From: Acidomonas methanolica
GTDB lineage: Bacteria > Pseudomonadota > Alphaproteobacteria > Acetobacterales > Acetobacteraceae
Reading direction: 5' to 3'
Assembly: GCF_004346035.1 (NCBI RefSeq)
Contig: NZ_SLZN01000003.1
Span: 177,193-241,192, forward strand
Length of the DNA stretch: 64,000 nucleotides
Part shown: piece by piece, positions 9,251-17,955 of the stretch
How positions within the stretch are numbered: the stretch's first letter is position 1
Layout: each line of letters starts with the position of its first letter
Made by a program: the position numbers and the translations under genes
The notes under the pieces: model-generated
What the model saw: the letters and a program-made list of their open reading frames with translations, nothing else
Told to the model about the DNA's origin: nothing
Databases searched by the model: none

Positions 9251-10111
9251 ATGCCGGCGCTCGACATCCATCTGGTCTCCGACGCCACGGGGGAGATGCT
9301 TCACGCCACCCTTCGCGCCGCGGTGGCGCAGTTCGCCCATCCGCATGTGAGCTGGCATTCCTGGACGCTGGTGCGGACGCGGGCGGCGCTGCTCCGCGTG
9401 GTGCGGGGGCTTGAGACGACGGGGGGTGTGGTCTTCGCCTCCATCATGGACGCGACGCTCCGGCGGGAGCTGGAGCGTCAGTGCGAGCGGCTCGGGCTGC
9501 GGCTCCAGCAGCCGCTCGACCCTGTGATCGGCCTGTTGCAGGAGGCGCTGGGCGAGAAGGCGGTCTGCCGCGCCGGGTCGCAATATGTGCTGGACGAGGC
9601 CTATTTCCGCCGGATCGCGGCGATCGATTTCGTTCTGTCCCATGATGACGGCCAGGCCGTCGGCGGGCTCAGGGAGGCGGATCTCGTGCTCGTCGGGCTG
9701 TCGCGCTGTTCCAAGACGCCGACGGCCTTCTATCTCGCCAATAATCGCGCGGTGAAGGTGGCGAACGTGCCGCTGATCCGCGAGGCGCCGTTGCCGCCCG
9801 AATTGCTGACCATCGACCGGCCGGTGGTGGCGCTGACGATCGACGCGCGCCGGCTGGTGGATATCCGGCGGCACAGGCTCAAGGCGGACAGCGCCAGCCG
9901 GACGATCCGGGAGATCGAGCGGGAGTCTCCCTATATCGATTACGATCAGGTGGCGGCGGAGGCGCTCTGGGCGCGGCGGCTGTGTCGCGCCCAGGGCTGG
10001 CCGATGATCGACGTGACGCATCGGTCCATCGAGGAAACGGCGGCCGAGGTCATGGCGCGCGCCGATGAATGGGCGGAGAAGCATGCGGCGGCCCTGCCCG
10101 TCGGGTCATAG
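9251..10111 (+). CDS. PPDK/PEP synthase regulatory kinase-phosphorylase (DUF299)
   Basis: A 286-residue protein of the bifunctional ADP-dependent kinase/Pi-dependent pyrophosphorylase family. It reversibly phosphorylates the active-site threonine region of PPDK or PEP synthase. The N-terminal HLVSDATGEM and the P-loop-like GLSRCSKTPTAFYLANN (around residue 150) are diagnostic. A threonine next to the target histidine is present in the adjacent PPDK (TRGGMTSHA). Only four bases separate it from ppdK, which supports PPDK rather than PEP synthase as the target. The start ATG 9251 gives the usual N-terminus. Confidence 0.93.
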   Translation: MPALDIHLVSDATGEMLHATLRAAVAQFAHPHVSWHSWTLVRTRAALLRVVRGLETTGGVVFASIMDATLRRELERQCERLGLRLQQPLDPVIGLLQEALGEKAVCRAGSQYVLDEAYFRRIAAIDFVLSHDDGQAVGGLREADLVLVGLSRCSKTPTAFYLANNRAVKVANVPLIREAPLPPELLTIDRPVVALTIDARRLVDIRRHRLKADSASRTIREIERESPYIDYDQVAAEALWARRLCRAQGWPMIDVTHRSIEETAAEVMARADEWAEKHAAALPVGS

Positions 10112-10236
10112 CGGGCGGATCGGGAGTAAAAATCGGGAACTGATCCGTTGCGACGATTTCGGATTTATGTCCAGCCGGAATGGCCTACCATTCTTCCGAC
10201 CGCCGGGGCGGGCGGATAGAGAAGGGAGATTGTTCC

Positions 10237-10836
10237 ATGACCAAGGTTCTGGTGCTGTATTATTCGAGTTACGGCCATGTGGAGACGTTGGCCGGAGCGA
10301 TCGCGGAGGGCGTGCGGAGCGTCGGGGCCGAGGCGGTCGTCAAGCGCGTGCCGGAGCTGGTGCCGGAGGAGATCGCGAAGGCGCATCATTTCAAGACCGA
10401 GCAGGCCGCGCCGGTCGCCGATCCGCAGGAACTGCCGGAGTATGACGCAATCATCCTCGGCGCGCCGACGCGCTTCGGCCGTCTGCCTTCGCAGATGGCG
10501 AGTTTCTGGGACCAGACGGGCGGACTGTGGCTGAAAGGCGCTCTCATCGGCAAGGTCGGCGCGGTCTTCACCTCCACCGCGTCGCAGCATGGCGGGCAGG
10601 AACTGACGCTGTTCTCCCTGATGTCCAACCTGCTGCATCACGGCATGGTCATCGCCGGGCTGCCGTACAGCTTCCAGGGTCAGTTGCGGATCGACGAGGT
10701 CGAGGGCGGCGCGCCGTACGGGGCGACGACGATCGCAGGTGGCGACGGGTCCCGCGCCGTGAGCGAGACGGAGCGCGAGGGCGGCCGGTTCCTCGGCGCG
10801 CGCGTGGCGAAGCTGGCGGCGAAGCTCGCGGAGTGA
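10237..10836 (+). CDS. wrbA: NAD(P)H:quinone oxidoreductase, WrbA type
   Basis: A 199-residue flavodoxin-fold protein that binds FMN and reduces quinones by two electrons. The N-terminal [19 protein letters not shown] is the phosphate-binding loop of FMN, and [13 protein letters not shown] plus [12 protein letters not shown] are standard WrbA blocks. ATG 10237 is chosen because GGGAG lies 8 bases upstream. The gene stands alone on the plus strand, about 125 bp after the PPDK regulator. Confidence 0.95.
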   Translation: MTKVLVLYYSSYGHVETLAGAIAEGVRSVGAEAVVKRVPELVPEEIAKAHHFKTEQAAPVADPQELPEYDAIILGAPTRFGRLPSQMASFWDQTGGLWLKGALIGKVGAVFTSTASQHGGQELTLFSLMSNLLHHGMVIAGLPYSFQGQLRIDEVEGGAPYGATTIAGGDGSRAVSETEREGGRFLGARVAKLAAKLAE

Positions 10837-10851
10837 GAGGGATTTCCTCTC
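10835..10851 (+). terminator. Small hairpin after wrbA
   Basis: A 6-bp stem (GAGAGG / CCTCTC) with a 5-base loop overlaps the wrbA stop and is followed by TATTCC. It is short but sits between convergent genes, so a terminator role is plausible. Confidence 0.35.
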
Positions 10852-10885
10852 TATTCCGAAGAAGAATGATGAAGCCTTCCGTTCC

Positions 10886-11809
10886 CTATCCCTCGTCCCC
10901 CTCCCGCGACCAGGGCGAGGATTTGAACTGGTCGGCGAGATAGGCCATCAGGGCCGAGACACGGGCCGGGCGCAGCGGGCTGGGCGGCGTGACGAGATGG
11001 AGCGAGACCGGCCCCGCCTCCCAGCCGTCCAGCACGCGGACGAGCCGTCCCGCCCGCAGATCCTCCTCGCCGAGGAAGGCCGGGACGACGCCGATGCCCA
11101 GCCCCGCGCGCAGGGCGGGCAGCAGCCCTTCCGCGTTATTGGCGCTGAGCCGTCCGCGCTGACGCCAGATGAATTCCTCTCCGCCCCTGTGGCGCAGGGT
11201 GATCGCGCCGATGTCGCGGCTGTTGGTGTAGATCGCGGCGTCGAACCCGGCGAGGTCGCGCGGATGATCCGGCGCGCCCTCGCGAAGCAGCAACTCGGGG
11301 GCGGCGACGAGCAGCAGCGGAATGGTGCAGAGCCGCCTGCTGCGCAGGGACGAATCGGGAAGCGAGGCGATGCGGACGGCGAGGTCGTAGCCGTCGGCCA
11401 CCAGATCGACCAGCGCGTCGCTGAACTGCACGTTCACCGAAATTTCCGGAAAGTCCTGGAGAAAACGCGGCAGGACAGGGGCGAGATGCGTGATGCCGAA
11501 GCTCATCGGCGCGGCCACCCGGATCAGACCCTGCGGACGGCGCACGGTATCGCGCAGTTCCGCCTCGGCGTTTTCCCCGGCCGACAGGATGCGGTTGGCG
11601 TGGGCGAGCGCCTCGCGTCCGAATTCCGTGAGGCTCAGCTTGCGGGAGGTGCGGTTGAACAGCGATCCGGCAAGGCTCAGTTCCAGCCGGGCAACGGCTT
11701 TGGAGACGGTCGGCTTGGAAAGATGCAGCGCGTCGGCGGCGCGGGCGAAGGAGCCGAATTCGGCCACCCTCGCGAAAATGGCCCAGGCTTCGAAATCCGG
11801 AAGCGGCAT
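10886..11809 (-). CDS. LysR family transcriptional regulator
   Basis: A 307-residue regulator with an N-terminal winged helix-turn-helix (residues 5-64; FGSFARAADALHLSKPTVSKAVARLE) and a periplasmic-binding-protein-like effector domain from about residue 90. The HTH and the segment RVAAPMSFGITHLAPVLPRF resemble the DsdC/AaeR-type LysR subgroup. It lies 119 bp downstream of the TonB-dependent receptor on the same strand. Target genes are unknown; the receptor is only a neighbour-based guess. Confidence 0.9.
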   Translation of the reverse strand: MPLPDFEAWAIFARVAEFGSFARAADALHLSKPTVSKAVARLELSLAGSLFNRTSRKLSLTEFGREALAHANRILSAGENAEAELRDTVRRPQGLIRVAAPMSFGITHLAPVLPRFLQDFPEISVNVQFSDALVDLVADGYDLAVRIASLPDSSLRSRRLCTIPLLLVAAPELLLREGAPDHPRDLAGFDAAIYTNSRDIGAITLRHRGGEEFIWRQRGRLSANNAEGLLPALRAGLGIGVVPAFLGEEDLRAGRLVRVLDGWEAGPVSLHLVTPPSPLRPARVSALMAYLADQFKSSPWSREGDEG

Positions 11810-11928
11810 GGGTCAGGCTCCGCCCGGCGCGCCGACGGCGGGAAAGTCGGATACGGGAAAGCCTGGCGCGTCTGGACGGATCATGGGGCCTCGGACTGGA
11901 ACGACGGCGAGGCCCGGAGGATGGCGTG

Positions 11929-14388
11929 TCAGAAATGCTTGCGCAAGGTGAAGAACACCATGCGCGGCGACGCCGCCTGGAGCGTGGCGAAGACGTGGTT
12001 CGGGTCGGAGAACTCGAACCCGTTCGTGCCGACGGAGGCGACGTACCGCTTGTCGAACAGGTTGGTCACGTTGATCTGCGCGTCCATCCCGCGCAGGAGC
12101 CAGTTGTGACTGTGAAAGCGATAGCCGACATTCAGGTTGAACACGTCGTTCGCCGGAACCCAGGAGTCGTTGAGGTAGGTATAGGTGCGGCGGTCCTGGA
12201 ACTGCATCAGCACGTTGCCCCAGAGCGAGCCGTTGTCGTAGCTGAGCTGCACGTTGGCGAGGTTGCGGGGCATCGCCACCACGTTCTTGCCTTTCGTGTC
12301 ATAGACCGTCGTGCCGGTGCTGACGTTGTCGTTGTAGAACGAGTTGTTGAAGGAATAGGACGCATAGATCGACCAGTTCGGCGCGAACTCGTAGGTGAAG
12401 GCCGCGTCGACGCCGCGCGCCGTCACGCCGCCGACATTGGTGAGGACGGACGGGTTGCCTTGGATGCCGGTGCCCTGGGTGATCTGGAGCAGACGGTTCT
12501 CGAATTCGACGTAATATCCGGTCAGCGAGGCCTGGATGTTATTGTCGTGATAGCGATAGCCGAGTTCTTCGGTATAGGACATTTCCGGATGGATCTTGCC
12601 CTTGATGGCGTTATATCCGGCGATCGAGGTCGCGAAGGGGCTGGTCGCGCCGATATAGGAGTTGTCGAAGACCGACATGTTGCGCGCGAAATCCGCGAAG
12701 ACCTCGTTATGCCGGTTCAGGCGGTAATTGGCGCCGATTTGCGGCAGAAAGCCGTTGGAGGATTCGATACTTCCCGAAGGATAGGAAGGTGGGAGCGTAT
12801 TGTTCAGATAATAACCGGACTGCGCACGGGCGGTATTGTCCGCGATCAGCGATTTGAAGCCGTAATTGAGCTTGAGCGCGTGGGTGATCTGCCACGTATC
12901 CTGCAAATGCACCTGATATGTCTTCGTGTTGAAGGCGCCTGCCCATTGAGTCTCGAAGGCCCCCGAATACGAGTGGAGGCTGCCGGGAGGATTCTCCAGC
13001 GGCAGCGGATAGAACCGCCGCGCCTGCTCGAAATTGTTGTTCTCGAACCAGAAGCCACCTTCAATCGTATGATTGGCGATATGATAGCTCAGGCTGCTGA
13101 TGAACCCTTCACGGTGAATGTCGTATTCGGTCGTACGGATCGAGAGCGGAGAACCGCCGACCGAGTCCGGGGTGGCGACATCCGGGCTGGCCCAGGGGTC
13201 TTGCGTCTGGCTCGTGTGGCCGTAAACGGTGGCGTAGCCTTTCAGGCGGCTGTTGATCCTGAAATCAAGACGACCATATCCGAGCACGTCCTCACGGAAG
13301 CCGCCCGAATTCCAATAGGCGAAATCCTGGCAATCTCCATAATTCGTCGTGCCGAATCCGCCCGCGCAATCATGAGTGACGCCAGTCGTATTGCCGGTCT
13401 TCAGGTAGTTCTGATAAGCCCCGGCGACCTGCTTCGCGAGTGCGTAATTGCCGGTGATGTTGTCGATATTGTATCCGTATTTATTGATCGTCGAAAGAGA
13501 CAGATCCTGATAGTCGTTTTCTTTGTGCTGAGACCAGTCTCCGAAAAACGTGAGCTTCAGATTGTCTCCGAGCGGCTGGACGAACTTGGCGTTCGCCTGC
13601 TGCTGCATCTGCTGCCCGTCGCCTTTCCATTTGTTGGCGTCCTGGTAGCTGTACGAGGCATAGAATTTTCCGCCACCGCGCAGGCGACCGCTATTGACGC
13701 GCATGAAGGTGCGCCAGGTGCTGGCAGAGCCGATCGTTCCGGCGACGTCGACGCCGAACTTGTCCGACGGGTCGATCGACGTGAACTCCAGCGCGCCGCC
13801 GAGATCGTTCGACGCGGCGACGCCGACCGAGCCCGCGCCCTGGGTGAGGGTCGCGCGGCCGTTATTCTCGGTCTGCAATGCCCGGCCGATGGAAAGTCCG
13901 TTGTCGTTGCCGTAGGCCATGTTGCCGAGGGGAATGCCGTCCATTGTGAAGCCGAGACGGCTCTGGTCGAAGCCGCGGATGATGATCTGCTGCGACCATT
14001 CATAGGCGCCCAGCGGGTCCGAGCTGGTGAACATCACGCCGGGGAGCTTGGAGAGCGCCTTGAAGGGGCTCGTTCCGGGAACGTATTCCTGGATGGCCTG
14101 ATGGGAGATCGTCTGGGTCTCGCGCGCGGCGCCTGCGCCGAGGACCACGATAGCCTCCGACTGCGCGGCTTCGACGGCCTGCGGGCGCGTCACGGCGGCA
14201 GGCGCCACAGCCGTCGTGCCGTGTGCGGCGGAGGACGTCCGGGGGACGGTCGCCTGGGATGCGGACGTGCGCGAATGAGTGCGCGTATGTGTGTGACGAT
14301 GCGTTGCGGCGGCGGCAGCCGGGTGTGACGTAACGCAACCCAGACAGGTGGTCGCGAGAAGAAGGCGGAGGGGCTTCATCGAGCGCAT
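11929..14388 (-). CDS. TonB-dependent outer-membrane receptor
   Basis: An 819-residue receptor with a signal peptide (start MRSMKPLRLLLATT), a His/Thr-rich linker (residues 30-45), a plug domain from about residue 85 (SKLPGVMFTSSDP and IIRGFDQSRLGFTMDGIPLG) and a long C-terminal beta-barrel that ends in a terminal Phe (FFTLRKHF). Such proteins import iron chelates, cobalamin or sugars using TonB energy. The ligand cannot be told from sequence. It is not in an obvious operon; the LysR gene follows it. A long antisense frame of similar length is a high-GC artefact. Confidence 0.93.
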   Translation of the reverse strand: MRSMKPLRLLLATTCLGCVTSHPAAAAATHRHTHTRTHSRTSASQATVPRTSSAAHGTTAVAPAAVTRPQAVEAAQSEAIVVLGAGAARETQTISHQAIQEYVPGTSPFKALSKLPGVMFTSSDPLGAYEWSQQIIIRGFDQSRLGFTMDGIPLGNMAYGNDNGLSIGRALQTENNGRATLTQGAGSVGVAASNDLGGALEFTSIDPSDKFGVDVAGTIGSASTWRTFMRVNSGRLRGGGKFYASYSYQDANKWKGDGQQMQQQANAKFVQPLGDNLKLTFFGDWSQHKENDYQDLSLSTINKYGYNIDNITGNYALAKQVAGAYQNYLKTGNTTGVTHDCAGGFGTTNYGDCQDFAYWNSGGFREDVLGYGRLDFRINSRLKGYATVYGHTSQTQDPWASPDVATPDSVGGSPLSIRTTEYDIHREGFISSLSYHIANHTIEGGFWFENNNFEQARRFYPLPLENPPGSLHSYSGAFETQWAGAFNTKTYQVHLQDTWQITHALKLNYGFKSLIADNTARAQSGYYLNNTLPPSYPSGSIESSNGFLPQIGANYRLNRHNEVFADFARNMSVFDNSYIGATSPFATSIAGYNAIKGKIHPEMSYTEELGYRYHDNNIQASLTGYYVEFENRLLQITQGTGIQGNPSVLTNVGGVTARGVDAAFTYEFAPNWSIYASYSFNNSFYNDNVSTGTTVYDTKGKNVVAMPRNLANVQLSYDNGSLWGNVLMQFQDRRTYTYLNDSWVPANDVFNLNVGYRFHSHNWLLRGMDAQINVTNLFDKRYVASVGTNGFEFSDPNHVFATLQAASPRMVFFTLRKHF

Positions 14389-14585
14389 TTTCCTTGCAGC
14401 GACAGGGGAGGCCGGTCGTTTTTCTGCGTGTTCCCATAGTCAATGATCTCGCGTTGTGTCGTGTTATGTTTTCGTGACAGAACGTCATGAAAATGTAATA
14501 GTTACAGGCAATTCATGTCCTTTCGTCACACTCTCGGGTCATGTCGCTCATGACAATTCCGCTTCGATCGCGTTAGAATGCGCGT
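14389..14585. promoter_or_regulatory. AT-richer divergent promoter region
   Basis: About 200 bases of lower GC lie between the divergent TonB receptor and M28 peptidase genes. No reading frame of note is seen, so promoters for both are expected here. No specific operator (for example a Fur box) could be identified with confidence by eye. Confidence 0.35.
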
Positions 14586-16298
14586 ATGAAACGATCTCCC
14601 GCCTTTTCGCCCGCTTTCCTGATGCCCGCTCTCCTGGCATTCGCCGGATGCGCCGCCACTCCCGCATCGCATCCCGCCGATCCGGCGTCGCCGCGGAGCT
14701 ACGCGCCGATCAGCCCCGAGCGCATGTCGGAGGATATCCGCACGCTCGCCTCCGATCCCTTTCAGGGCCGTGCGCCGGGAACTGAAGGGGAGAAGGTGAC
14801 GGTCGCGTGGCTGATCGAACAGTTCAAGGCGCTGGGGCTGGAGCCGGGCGGCGAGAATGGCGGCTGGACGCAGGACGTGCCGATGATCCGCACCCGGCCG
14901 TCGGTGGACGGCGCGGTGACGGCGCGGACAGGCGGGCGGACGATGCGGCTGGTGCAGCTGCGCGATATCTGCCTGTCCACATTGCTGCCGGAGCGGCGCA
15001 TCCGCGTGACGGACGCGCCGATGGTCTTCGTGGGATATGGCGTGAGCGCGCCGGAGCGCGGCTGGGACGATTTCAAGGGCGTGGACCTGCGCGGCAAGGT
15101 GGCCATCTTCCTCGTCAACGATCCGGATTTCGACGCGAAGCCGGGCGAGGCGGTGGCCGGGAAGTTCGGCGGCCGGGCCATGACCTATTACGGGCGCTGG
15201 ACCTATAAATTCGAGGAGGCCGCGCGGCGCGGCGCCGTTGCGGCGCTGGTCGTGCATGACACGCCGGGCGCGTCCTACCCGTGGAGCACGGTCGTCGCGC
15301 CGGGCGGCGTGGCCTATGACATCGCGCGGGACGGGAATGGCGCGAAGCCGGTGCCGGTTCAGGGCTGGCTGGAGGGCGGCGCGGCGGCGCGGCTCTTCGC
15401 GCAGGCGGGGCTCGATCTGGCGGCGCTGCGGGAGAAGGCGCGCGCGCCGGATTTCCGCCCGGTCGCGTTGCGGGGCACGCGGCTGAGCGTGGACATGCCG
15501 GTGACGCTGGATCGTCTCGTCAGCCGGAACGTGCTGGCGAAGATCACGGGCGCGCGGTTTCCGGAGGAAAGCGTGATGTTCGGCGCGCACTGGGATGCGT
15601 TCGGCGAGAGCAAGGGGCCGGATGGCGGGACGGTGATCCGGCGCGGGGCGGTCGATGACGGCTCGGGCATCGCCGCCGTGCTGGAGATCGCCCGTGCGCT
15701 GCGCGCGGGGCCGACGCCGGATCGCACGGTGCGGTTCGCCGCATGGACGGGGGAGGAGCGCGGGTTGCTCGGCTCGTCCTGGTACGTCGCCCATCCGCTG
15801 GCGCCGCTGGAGAAGACGGCGGCCAATCTGACGATGGACGTGTTGCAGATGGGGGGTGCCGCGCGCAACGCCTACGTCGTCGGGGCGGGGCAGGACAGTC
15901 TGCAGCAGGATTTCGCCCGCGCGGCGGCGGCGCAGGGACGCACCACCCGACCGGAAGCGATGCCGGAGCGCGGGGCGTTCTATCGCGCCGATCACCTGCC
16001 TTTCGCGCGGGCGGGCGTGCCGGTGCTGGCCGTCATGGACATGGCAGGGGCGTTCGATCTCGTGAATGGCGGCGAGGCGGCGGGGGCGCGGTGGCTCAAG
16101 GACTACATGGCCTGCTATCACCAGCCCTGCGATGCGTGGCATGCGGACTGGGATCTGCGCGGCGCGGCGCAGGACGCGGCGGCGGTGCTGGCGGTGGGGC
16201 GCGGTGTCGCTTTCTCGCATGATTGGCCGTATTGGGAGGCTGACTCGGAATTCCGGGCCGTGCGTGAGAACAGCGCCGCGGCGCGCGCGCCTCTTTGA
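14586..16298 (+). CDS. M28 family zinc peptidase lipoprotein
   Basis: A 570-residue exported protein with a lipoprotein signal (lipobox LLAFAGC near residue 22). After a short linker comes an inserted PA-like domain (residues about 130-290), then the di-zinc aminopeptidase fold of peptidase family M28. Zinc and catalytic residues are visible as GAHWDAFG, DDGSG, WTGEERGLLG, DVLQMGG and YRADHLPF. It probably removes N-terminal residues from peptides in the periplasm. The start at ATG 14586 places the lipobox correctly. The threonine aldolase gene follows within 23 bp of its stop. Confidence 0.9.
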   Translation: MKRSPAFSPAFLMPALLAFAGCAATPASHPADPASPRSYAPISPERMSEDIRTLASDPFQGRAPGTEGEKVTVAWLIEQFKALGLEPGGENGGWTQDVPMIRTRPSVDGAVTARTGGRTMRLVQLRDICLSTLLPERRIRVTDAPMVFVGYGVSAPERGWDDFKGVDLRGKVAIFLVNDPDFDAKPGEAVAGKFGGRAMTYYGRWTYKFEEAARRGAVAALVVHDTPGASYPWSTVVAPGGVAYDIARDGNGAKPVPVQGWLEGGAAARLFAQAGLDLAALREKARAPDFRPVALRGTRLSVDMPVTLDRLVSRNVLAKITGARFPEESVMFGAHWDAFGESKGPDGGTVIRRGAVDDGSGIAAVLEIARALRAGPTPDRTVRFAAWTGEERGLLGSSWYVAHPLAPLEKTAANLTMDVLQMGGAARNAYVVGAGQDSLQQDFARAAAAQGRTTRPEAMPERGAFYRADHLPFARAGVPVLAVMDMAGAFDLVNGGEAAGARWLKDYMACYHQPCDAWHADWDLRGAAQDAAAVLAVGRGVAFSHDWPYWEADSEFRAVRENSAAARAPL

Positions 16299-16321
16299 GA
16301 CTTTCGGAGATCTGTCGGGAT

Positions 16322-17383
16322 ATGACCGCCCAGCAATTCGCCAGTGACAATTATGCCGGAATCTGCCCCGCGGCCTGGGAGGCGATGCGCGCGGCGAATG
16401 AGGGGTCCGCCGTGGCCTATGGGCGCGACGACTGGACGTTCCGGGCCGCCGACGCCATGCGCGCGGTTTTCGCGCATGACGCGGACGTGTTCTTCGTCTT
16501 CAACGGAACGGCGGCGAATTCGCTGGCGCTGGCCAGTCTCTGCCGGTCCTATGAGAGCATCATCGCGGCGGATGTGGCGCATATCGAGACGGATGAGTGC
16601 GGCGCGCCGGAATTCTTCTCGAACGGCGCCAAGCTGCTGACCGTGCCGACGGAGGGCGGCAAGCTGACGCCGGCCGCCATCCGCAGGATCGCGACCACGC
16701 GCGACGACATCCATTTCCCGCGCCCCGCCGTGGTGACGATCACCCAGCCGACGGAGACGGGCCAGCTTTATAGTCTGGAGGAAATCCGGGCGATCAGCGC
16801 GGTGTGCCGTGACCTCGGCCTGAAGCTGCACATGGACGGCGCGCGCTTCGCCAACGCCGTCGCCGCGCTGGGGTGCAGCCCGGCGGACATGACGTGGCGC
16901 GCCGGGGTGGACGTGCTGTGCTTCGGCGGGACGAAGGGCGGCATGGCCGTGGGCGAGGCGGTGGTGTTCTTCGACCGCGCCTTGTCCGACGGGTTCGATT
17001 ACCGCTGCAAGCAGGCGGGGCAGCTCGCTTCCAAGATGCGGTTCCTGGCCGCGCCCTGGGCGGGCGTGCTGGAGAGCGGGGCATGGCTCGACTATGCGGG
17101 CCACGCCAATGCGGCGGCGCGGCGTCTGGCGGAGGCCGTCGCGGGCGTGCCGGGGGTGGAGACGGTCTTTCCCGTGCAGGCGAACGCGGTGTTCCTGCGG
17201 ATGGCGCCGGAGGTGACGGCCGCGCTGCGGGGCCGGGGCTGGGTGTTCTACGAGTTCATCGGCGGCGCGGCGCGGTTCATGTTCGCCTGGGACGCGGAGG
17301 TCGCGCGGGTGGACGCGCTGGCGGCGGATATTGCGGCCGAGGCGCGGTCCGGTGCGGCGTCATATCGGCAGGACAGGGTCTGA
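16322..17383 (+). CDS. Low-specificity L-threonine aldolase/beta-eliminating lyase family
   Basis: A 353-residue PLP enzyme of the GLY1/LtaE fold type I family. The N-terminal FASDNYAGICPAAWEAM, HMDGARFANA (PLP-binding aspartate region) and CFGGTKGGMAVGEAVVF (with the PLP-forming lysine) are all present. It cleaves L-threonine or allo-threonine to glycine and acetaldehyde. ATG 16322 is preferred to the upstream ATG 16295, which would overlap the peptidase gene. Its last 24 bases overlap the convergent Lrp-type gene. Confidence 0.88.
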   Translation: MTAQQFASDNYAGICPAAWEAMRAANEGSAVAYGRDDWTFRAADAMRAVFAHDADVFFVFNGTAANSLALASLCRSYESIIAADVAHIETDECGAPEFFSNGAKLLTVPTEGGKLTPAAIRRIATTRDDIHFPRPAVVTITQPTETGQLYSLEEIRAISAVCRDLGLKLHMDGARFANAVAALGCSPADMTWRAGVDVLCFGGTKGGMAVGEAVVFFDRALSDGFDYRCKQAGQLASKMRFLAAPWAGVLESGAWLDYAGHANAAARRLAEAVAGVPGVETVFPVQANAVFLRMAPEVTAALRGRGWVFYEFIGGAARFMFAWDAEVARVDALAADIAAEARSGAASYRQDRV

Positions 17384-17812
17384 TTTCACTTCCTCCATCA
17401 CCGCGTAGGTGTGCGTCTGGCGGATGCCGGGGAGGCGGGCGAGCGTCTTGCCGAGGAAATGGCGATAGGCGGTCATGTCCTTCACCCGCGCCTTGATGAG
17501 GTAATCGAATCCGCCGGCCACCATGTGGCATTCGCTGATCTGCGGCAGGGCCTGCACGGCCTGGGCGAATTGCTCGAAGAGATCGGGCGAGGTGCGGTCC
17601 AGCGTGATCTGGACGAAGACGAGCAGGCCGAGCTGGACGGCCTCCGGCGTGACGCGCGCGCCGTAAGCCCGGATCGTGCCGGTCTGTTCGAGGCGGCGCA
17701 CCCGTTCCAGCGTGGCGGGCGGGCTGAGATGGATCGCGCGGGCGAGATCGACGTTCGAGATGCGCCCGTCCCGTTGCAGAATCCGCAGAATCCTGCGGTC
17801 GAGTTCGTCCAT
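17360..17812 (-). CDS. Lrp/AsnC family regulator, probable activator of putA
   Basis: A 150-residue Lrp/AsnC protein: an N-terminal helix-turn-helix (MDELDRRILRILQRDGRISNVDLARAIHLS) and a C-terminal RAM ligand-binding domain (GGFDYLIKARVKDMTAYRHFL). It is divergent from putA, the arrangement known for the proline-responsive regulator PutR/BkdR types in alphaproteobacteria. The putA product itself lacks a DNA-binding domain, so a separate regulator is expected. The proline response is inferred from this context. Confidence 0.9.
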   Translation of the reverse strand: MDELDRRILRILQRDGRISNVDLARAIHLSPPATLERVRRLEQTGTIRAYGARVTPEAVQLGLLVFVQITLDRTSPDLFEQFAQAVQALPQISECHMVAGGFDYLIKARVKDMTAYRHFLGKTLARLPGIRQTHTYAVMEEVKSDPVLPI

Positions 17813-17857
17813 CGGCCAAATCCTTCAGAATGATGTGAGGATAGCGCCGCGTTTATC

Positions 17858-17870
17858 CGAATGGAATTCG
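17858..17870. promoter_or_regulatory. Candidate operator in the lrp-putA intergenic region
   Basis: A perfect 5-bp inverted repeat CGAAT-GGA-ATTCG sits between the divergent regulator and putA. Lrp-type proteins bind short, AT-containing inverted repeats, so this is a candidate site. It is short enough to arise by chance. Confidence 0.3.
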
Positions 17871-17955
17871 TCGGGTCGAGACAAATACCGTCATTAATTC
17901 TCCCGAACTCCGGATATGGGGACGGATCGCCCTTCCTCTCGCCGGAGTCGTTTCG

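Noticed and set aside
6538..9288. A 916-codon open frame on the minus strand
   Set aside because: It is antisense to ppdK, Arg/His-rich and without any family motif. High GC in the third codon position of ppdK removes stops on the opposite strand.
11926..14328. An 800-codon open frame on the plus strand
   Set aside because: It is the antisense shadow of the TonB-dependent receptor, whose signal peptide, plug and barrel are clear.
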